From Candidatus Heimdallarchaeota archaeon (lineage in GTDB: Archaea > Asgardarchaeota > Heimdallarchaeia > Heimdallarchaeales > Heimdallarchaeaceae), in the NCBI GenBank assembly GCA_019057815.1, contig JAHLWR010000017.1, forward strand, positions 1-64,000: 64,000 nt of DNA. The letters are read 5' to 3'. A program made the translations under genes and the position numbers. Numbering within the stretch: the stretch's first letter is position 1; each line of letters begins with the position of its first letter. Below the pieces are notes generated by a model. It saw nothing but the letters and a program-made list of their open reading frames with translations. It did not search any database and was not told the origin of the DNA. Of the stretch, positions 59,944 to 64,000 are shown one piece after another.

Positions 59944-60091
59944 TAGTTCACCCTCTTAGTTCTTTTTTTAGTATAAAAAGCTGAGTCTATACTGAAGTAA
60001 ACCATCTAGCATTCATCCCCTCCCTAAAGTAAGAGGACTTCCGCTATCAACAATTAAAGAAAAACGGAAAAATTAAAGAAAAAATCTAGAA

Positions 60092-62320
60092 CTATTTTTT
60101 GAGTTTTTGTCGGGTTAGTACAACTGATACTAATGCAATAATCGACAGGCTACCCAATAAATAATAACTAGAAACACGACTAGTCTCCGTAGTATAACCT
60201 TCTATAGTGAAATTGTCCGAATTAGGAGATCTAACTGTTCTTCCTGCATATTTGAAACTAATTGTTACATAATATTCACCAGTTAAGTAACCAGATAAAT
60301 CAGTTGTATTACTTTCCCAGAGATCCTCTGAAGATTTGTAAAATATGTCAAAGGTACCTTCAACACTATCCGTCATGGCATTAAACAGTATAAGCATTAC
60401 TTCTGCATTTTGAGTAAACGTGTCCCAACCATAAAGTTGACTGTAGGTTGCTGATACTTTTACTTGAATACTGGAAACTGAAATCATTGTTACTATCGGC
60501 TTAAAGACTTCAAGAGTATGTTGAATCGTTATAATACCTAGACTTTGAATCCCATACTGATAATCACCTGAAACAATTATTTTTACTATGAAATCTCCTT
60601 CAGGCAATTCTTGTAGGACTAAAAATCCATACCAATGATCTATTGAAGAGTAGTTTAGTGCATATCGTATATACTCTTCTTCAGTATCTGAAACTATCAG
60701 TACAACATAAACGTCTATATCACTTAAATCCGAAATTTCCGTACCATTCTCGTCTACAATGTATATACTTCCACATGTATAGGACCAGTTGCTAGTGATG
60801 TAATTGGAATCGAAATCAAGAATAAATAGTGGATGTCCAATATCTACAGAATAATCTAAATCTTCGGTATAACCCACTCCCCATTGGTCATTAAAAGCGA
60901 TGTTTGGTGTAGTTGTGCTTACAATGCTTGTTATTATATATGCTTCATCAATGGACGTTCCATTAACCATAATATCTATTATACCATCTTGAACTTCTTG
61001 TTTAACATGCCATCCATTAATGTCATGTACAGCTACAGAAATACCTATGGAGTGAATAATGGTTTCATTTAATTTAAACATAAGGTAGTTTGGAGGGGAA
61101 TTGAGTTTTAAAATATGGAATCCATAGAATCTATGCATAACACCTGTTGAATCATATGGGTACAAGGATGTTTCATCAAAAACAGCTATAGAAATATCTA
61201 GATTGATAAAACCATACAAACCATCATTAAAAGAGGGATCATCTATTGTTAATGCTACAACCCAATTCAGATAAATAGTGTTAAAATCTACCAAATGACC
61301 TGCTTGTTCTAGAGCATCTTCAACACCTAGTGCACTATCATCTGCTTCATCTACTAAATAATTGATAGTTTCATAACCATATTTTTCTGCTATATAAAAT
61401 ATGAACAGGTAAGCAGCACCGTAATCAATTCTAACATCTTTTCCACCATCACTTTCATAATTCCAATTTAAAAGGGCATTCTCTGGATTGTAAACAAAGT
61501 AATCTTCAACAAAATATGTTAAATTAGAAGCTGCTAAATGTCCTGTTATATAAGCTGCGAATTCTGCACAGCCTTCATCTATCCACCAATGCTCATCCTG
61601 ATCGTGATTATAATGTATTAGATGTTGGAATTCATGTGCTAGCACTCGCCAACCTTGTGTATATTCTACGTAAATCATCTCTCTTCTATTAGATTCTACT
61701 CCATTATGTTCATTAATCACATCAAAATATCCTGCAACATATCCTCCTAAAGAAGTTAGAAAAATAGTGATATGAGGGTCACCATCAATGTCTCCCAAAG
61801 AACCATCAACATCACCGAAGAAGAGAACTTCATTAGGATAAATGTTAATTTCGAATTCATCTCTCCAATCTTCAGCAAGGTCTTCAGTGATAGCTAATCC
61901 CTTTTCAGCTATTTTTGCATTAGAAACATAAACATATGAATTATTACCTATTGCTAAGAGTGTGGCTCTTACCTGAATTTTTTCATAAGGTAAAACAGTA
62001 AAGTCATCTATGATCCAGAAATCTACTTCTTCATATTTCTCAGAATCTAATTTTATTTCATCAATACTTAAATCAGAAATTGAAATTTCATCTTTTTGGT
62101 TCTCTTTTTGTTCATTGAATTGAGATTTCAGAATTTGAGTTGGATTGGTAGGATCTAGTTCAAATAACTTCTCAGAAGATAAACTTGGAGGGTTAAATTT
62201 TTGAGCAGATTCACTCATAGAGTTTATATCATCTGTGATTATGCTACCCCTTATTGCAAGGATTGGAATAAAACCAATTATCATTAGTGTGACTAATACT
62301 ATTCGAGTTTGGTATTTCAT
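60092..62320 (-). CDS. Secreted, C-terminally anchored zinc metallopeptidase
   Basis: A 742-residue extracellular protease. It has a signal peptide (about 1-24) and a pro-region. The zinc site is VLAHEFQHLIHY (about 225-236), with a further Glu in WWIDEGCAEFAAY (about 245-257). The HExxH...E pattern with FxxL recalls the immune-inhibitor-A/hyicolysin-like gluzincin or M6 groups. Beta-rich domains follow to about 700, and a membrane helix with RQKLKK ends the protein. It is bracketed by two insertion elements, both in the same orientation, so it might have moved with them or simply border insertion-prone DNA. Confidence 0.85.
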   Translation of the reverse strand: MKYQTRIVLVTLMIIGFIPILAIRGSIITDDINSMSESAQKFNPPSLSSEKLFELDPTNPTQILKSQFNEQKENQKDEISISDLSIDEIKLDSEKYEEVDFWIIDDFTVLPYEKIQVRATLLAIGNNSYVYVSNAKIAEKGLAITEDLAEDWRDEFEINIYPNEVLFFGDVDGSLGDIDGDPHITIFLTSLGGYVAGYFDVINEHNGVESNRREMIYVEYTQGWRVLAHEFQHLIHYNHDQDEHWWIDEGCAEFAAYITGHLAASNLTYFVEDYFVYNPENALLNWNYESDGGKDVRIDYGAAYLFIFYIAEKYGYETINYLVDEADDSALGVEDALEQAGHLVDFNTIYLNWVVALTIDDPSFNDGLYGFINLDISIAVFDETSLYPYDSTGVMHRFYGFHILKLNSPPNYLMFKLNETIIHSIGISVAVHDINGWHVKQEVQDGIIDIMVNGTSIDEAYIITSIVSTTTPNIAFNDQWGVGYTEDLDYSVDIGHPLFILDFDSNYITSNWSYTCGSIYIVDENGTEISDLSDIDVYVVLIVSDTEEEYIRYALNYSSIDHWYGFLVLQELPEGDFIVKIIVSGDYQYGIQSLGIITIQHTLEVFKPIVTMISVSSIQVKVSATYSQLYGWDTFTQNAEVMLILFNAMTDSVEGTFDIFYKSSEDLWESNTTDLSGYLTGEYYVTISFKYAGRTVRSPNSDNFTIEGYTTETSRVSSYYLLGSLSIIALVSVVLTRQKLKK

Positions 62321-62375
62321 ATAATTCCCCTATAAATATTTTTGACTATATAGGATTTTAAATGTATTTGAACTA

Positions 62376-62395
62376 CCACTACCTAAAGGCGGTGG
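62376..62395 (-). ncRNA. Right-end hairpin, likely 3' part of the omega RNA of the second element
   Basis: This stem-loop at the end of tnpB is in the position where guide RNAs of TnpB systems end their scaffold. The RNA itself is inferred; only the hairpin is visible. Confidence 0.35.
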
Positions 62396-63644
62396 ATTCT
62401 TGTTTCTTCGACGATTGCTTTCTTATAGAAAGTCTTACACCATCTCCACAAGCGTAACTTCCCGTCGTCCCAACGGTAGGGATGATAATGATATTATTAG
62501 TTTGAAGGATTTTGAGTCCTTCTTTTAGAAGGTTTTTTGAAGCATTAACATCTCTTTCATGAACTGTTGAGCATTTTGCACATATCCATTCGCGCTCTGA
62601 TAGTTGGAGTTCTAAATTCTTCCAACCACAGTGAGAACATAATTTACTGGAAGGGAAAAACCGCTCCACTAATACAAGATGTCGCCCGTTTCGTTCTATT
62701 TTATGTCGCAAAGTTGATACGAATTGTGCCCAAGAAAAGTCTAAAGTAACGGATTTACTGATTCCTTTATTGAATTGTTGCATCCCTTTAATGTTTAAAC
62801 GTTCTAAAATGATTGCATCATATTCTTGAGCAAAACAAGTAGTTAATTTATGCAACCAATCATTTTTTCGGTTCGTGATTGTGTCATATTTTCGGGCTAA
62901 TCGAAGTTGAGATTTCTTACGATTCGATGAACCCTTCTTTTTTCGGGAAAGCCTGCGATGTAAGCGTTTAAGGCGGTTTTCTTCGTTTCGATAAAAACGG
63001 GGGTTGTTCAACTTTATTCTTTCGGAAATCAAAAAATGGGGTGCAGACATATCGAAAGCTTCAATTTTTGATAGTTTAATAACCTTTTTCTGAGAAATAT
63101 TTATGTCACATTCTACAAGTAACGAGATAAAGTATTTACCGCTCTTGGTTTTCGAGACAGTGACTTGTTTGATAGGTTCGGTGAAGATTCGTTCATTTCG
63201 ATACTTGATCCATGTGTTTATTTTAGGTAATTTTATCCGTTTTGTTTCAAAATCAATTTTGATGTTGTTATTGATGTTATATGTGGTATAACTCTGTTTA
63301 TTTTTTTGGGATTTGAAATTTGGGTATCCTATCTTTCGCGTGTTTTTCAACCCATCAAAGAATTTTTGAAAAGCGGTGTTCAGATTTCGAGTCACAGATT
63401 GAAGAGCTTTGCTATCTACCTCTTTTAAGAAAGGAAACAACGCTTTGTATTCTTTTTCCGTTTTGTATTTGTGCGTGTATAGTTTTTCCTTATCGTGTTT
63501 GAGCTTTTGATACACTCCTTTTCGTTCATTAAGTATCTGATTCCATAGAAAACGACAGCAACCAAATGTTTTTGCTAATTGTGCTTGTTGTTCTTGGTTA
63601 GGATATATGCGGAACTTATAAGCGTAATTAATCCTCACGTTCAA
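62379..63644 (-). CDS. tnpB: TnpB/OrfB RNA-guided nuclease of the second element
   Basis: A 421-residue OrfB only distantly like the other copy. RuvC-like residues are Asp in EAFDMSAPHFL, Glu in IILERLNIKGM and Asp in HERDVNASKNLL; the zinc finger is CSHCGW and CAKC. The first RuvC segment departs from the usual G-I-D-x-G but keeps the Asp. TTG 63644 is the first start, and a GTG two codons later is possible. It overlaps tnpA, as is normal for IS605 elements. Confidence 0.92.
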   Translation of the reverse strand: MNVRINYAYKFRIYPNQEQQAQLAKTFGCCRFLWNQILNERKGVYQKLKHDKEKLYTHKYKTEKEYKALFPFLKEVDSKALQSVTRNLNTAFQKFFDGLKNTRKIGYPNFKSQKNKQSYTTYNINNNIKIDFETKRIKLPKINTWIKYRNERIFTEPIKQVTVSKTKSGKYFISLLVECDINISQKKVIKLSKIEAFDMSAPHFLISERIKLNNPRFYRNEENRLKRLHRRLSRKKKGSSNRKKSQLRLARKYDTITNRKNDWLHKLTTCFAQEYDAIILERLNIKGMQQFNKGISKSVTLDFSWAQFVSTLRHKIERNGRHLVLVERFFPSSKLCSHCGWKNLELQLSEREWICAKCSTVHERDVNASKNLLKEGLKILQTNNIIIIPTVGTTGSYACGDGVRLSIRKQSSKKQESTAFR

Positions 63645-64000
63645 GTTTCCCCCGTTGAGTTTCTATATATTGATTAAGTCTATCAATAGAAACATTTCCC
63701 GTAGTAGCAATAAAATAGTTAGGACTCCAGAAATGGTCTCCCCATAATTTATTGCTCAAAAATTTCGCATACTTTTTCCTCAAAAACCGAGAGGTATGCC
63801 CTTTAATGGAATTAATATATTTTGGTATATCTAGATTTGGCTTAGCTGAGATTAATAAACGAGCATGTTCAATTCCACATTCAATTGCCAATACCTCAAC
63901 ATCAAAAGTTTGACTTAATTCTTTCACTTTATCTTTGAAATCTCCAATAATTCCAATATCATCTAAGAAAACCTTTTGTCGATATTTTACAACGAATATC
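63628..64000 (-). CDS. tnpA: TnpA (Y1 HUH) transposase, 5' end outside the window, HUH motif altered
   Basis: The open frame runs past the window edge, and the visible 124 codons begin IFVVKYRQKVF, so about 15 N-terminal residues are missing. It is an IS200/IS605 single-strand transposase. The catalytic Tyr is in LNQYIETQ. The metal-binding motif, normally His-x-His as in DHVHLL, reads EHARLLI, with the second His replaced by Arg (codon CGT, one base from CAT). The enzyme may therefore be inactive unless another residue takes over. Confidence 0.85.
   Translation of the reverse strand, partial: IFVVKYRQKVFLDDIGIIGDFKDKVKELSQTFDVEVLAIECGIEHARLLISAKPNLDIPKYINSIKGHTSRFLRKKYAKFLSNKLWGDHFWSPNYFIATTGNVSIDRLNQYIETQRGKLERED

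Larger units (their letters stand above)
58719..60036 (-). mobile_element. TnpB-only IS200/IS605-type element
   Basis: A single tnpB gene with palindromic ends and no tnpA. The right end hairpin is at 58719-58740 (ACTCCT and AGGAGT around CCTTAAGG) and overlaps the tnpB stop. A left-end hairpin candidate is at 60019-60036 (CCTC and GAGG). The CTACCTTAAGG core resembles that of the other element near 62380. Exact cleavage sites cannot be set from one copy. Confidence 0.6.
62376..64000 (-). mobile_element. IS605-type element with tnpA and tnpB, cut by the window edge
   Basis: tnpA overlaps tnpB by 17 bases, both on the minus strand. The right-end hairpin is 62376-62395 (CCAC and GTGG with a CTACCTAAAGG core), and it includes the tnpB stop. 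The left end lies beyond the window. GAACTAC stands just before the hairpin here and also at 58714-58720 in the other element, so the two share terminal sequence. Confidence 0.75.

Overview
This AT-rich window (by eye about one third G+C) is archaeal, and most likely from an Asgard archaeon; I lean towards a Heimdallarchaeia-like lineage but cannot prove it. The archaeal markers are ribosomal proteins S30e and S8e, SRP19, Gar1, Nop5 with fibrillarin, Trm1, archaeal Elp3, archaeal-type HMG-CoA synthase with thiolase and a DUF35 protein, TATA-box promoters and T-run terminators. The Asgard lean comes from an MglA/Ras-like small GTPase, an actin-like ATPase, an RPC34-like iron-sulfur winged-helix protein, and membrane-anchored subtilases built like eukaryotic site-1 protease.

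Layout. 1-10.8 kb is a cell-surface region: an anchored phosphodiesterase, an ABC binding protein with a double permease carrying an inserted beta-propeller, a transglutaminase-like protein, and two secreted GATase-fold paralogues. 10.8-20.4 kb is mixed metabolism: GNAT, phosphoglycerate kinase, a fused prenol kinase/DUF92 membrane protein, a GT4 glycosyltransferase, an M20 amidohydrolase and several unrecognised proteins. 20.6-27.2 kb is one gene for a 2199-residue membrane protein with an exact 1122-bp internal tandem repeat. 27.3-31.3 kb holds a Zn/Cd-type P1B ATPase and an apparently circularly permuted solute-binding protein. 31.5-31.9 kb is an intergenic region that folds like a structured RNA. 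32-45.3 kb is the information-processing core: S30e, Elp3, a COG1395-type regulator, fibrillarin/Nop5, a winged-helix regulator with a palindrome-rich promoter, a subtilase, S8e-SRP19-Gar1, the RPC34-like protein, FtsJ/RlmE, Trm1 and RNase HII. 45.3-56.5 kb has a rhomboid protease, the DUF35/thiolase/HMG-CoA synthase operon (first steps of the mevalonate route), a second subtilase, the archaetidylserine decarboxylase and synthase pair, and an actin-like ATPase. 56.7-58.7 kb has two unknown genes and the small GTPase. 58.7-64 kb has two IS200/IS605-type elements bracketing a secreted metallopeptidase.

How the genes fit together. Isoprenoid and lipid supply is covered by HMG-CoA synthesis, the prenol-kinase fusion (probable salvage) and the serine-headgroup pair. 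RNA processing and translation are covered by box C/D and H/ACA components, rRNA and tRNA modification and SRP19. Eight proteins share one surface topology: N-terminal signal or anchor, large outside domain, and a C-terminal membrane helix ending in a short Lys/Arg tail.

The most interesting points are the site-1-protease-like subtilases, the RPC34-like Fe-S protein, the exact intragenic tandem repeat, the permuted binding protein, the thiolase lacking its nucleophile, and the pseudoknotted RNA candidate. All family assignments come from reading motifs; no database search was possible.
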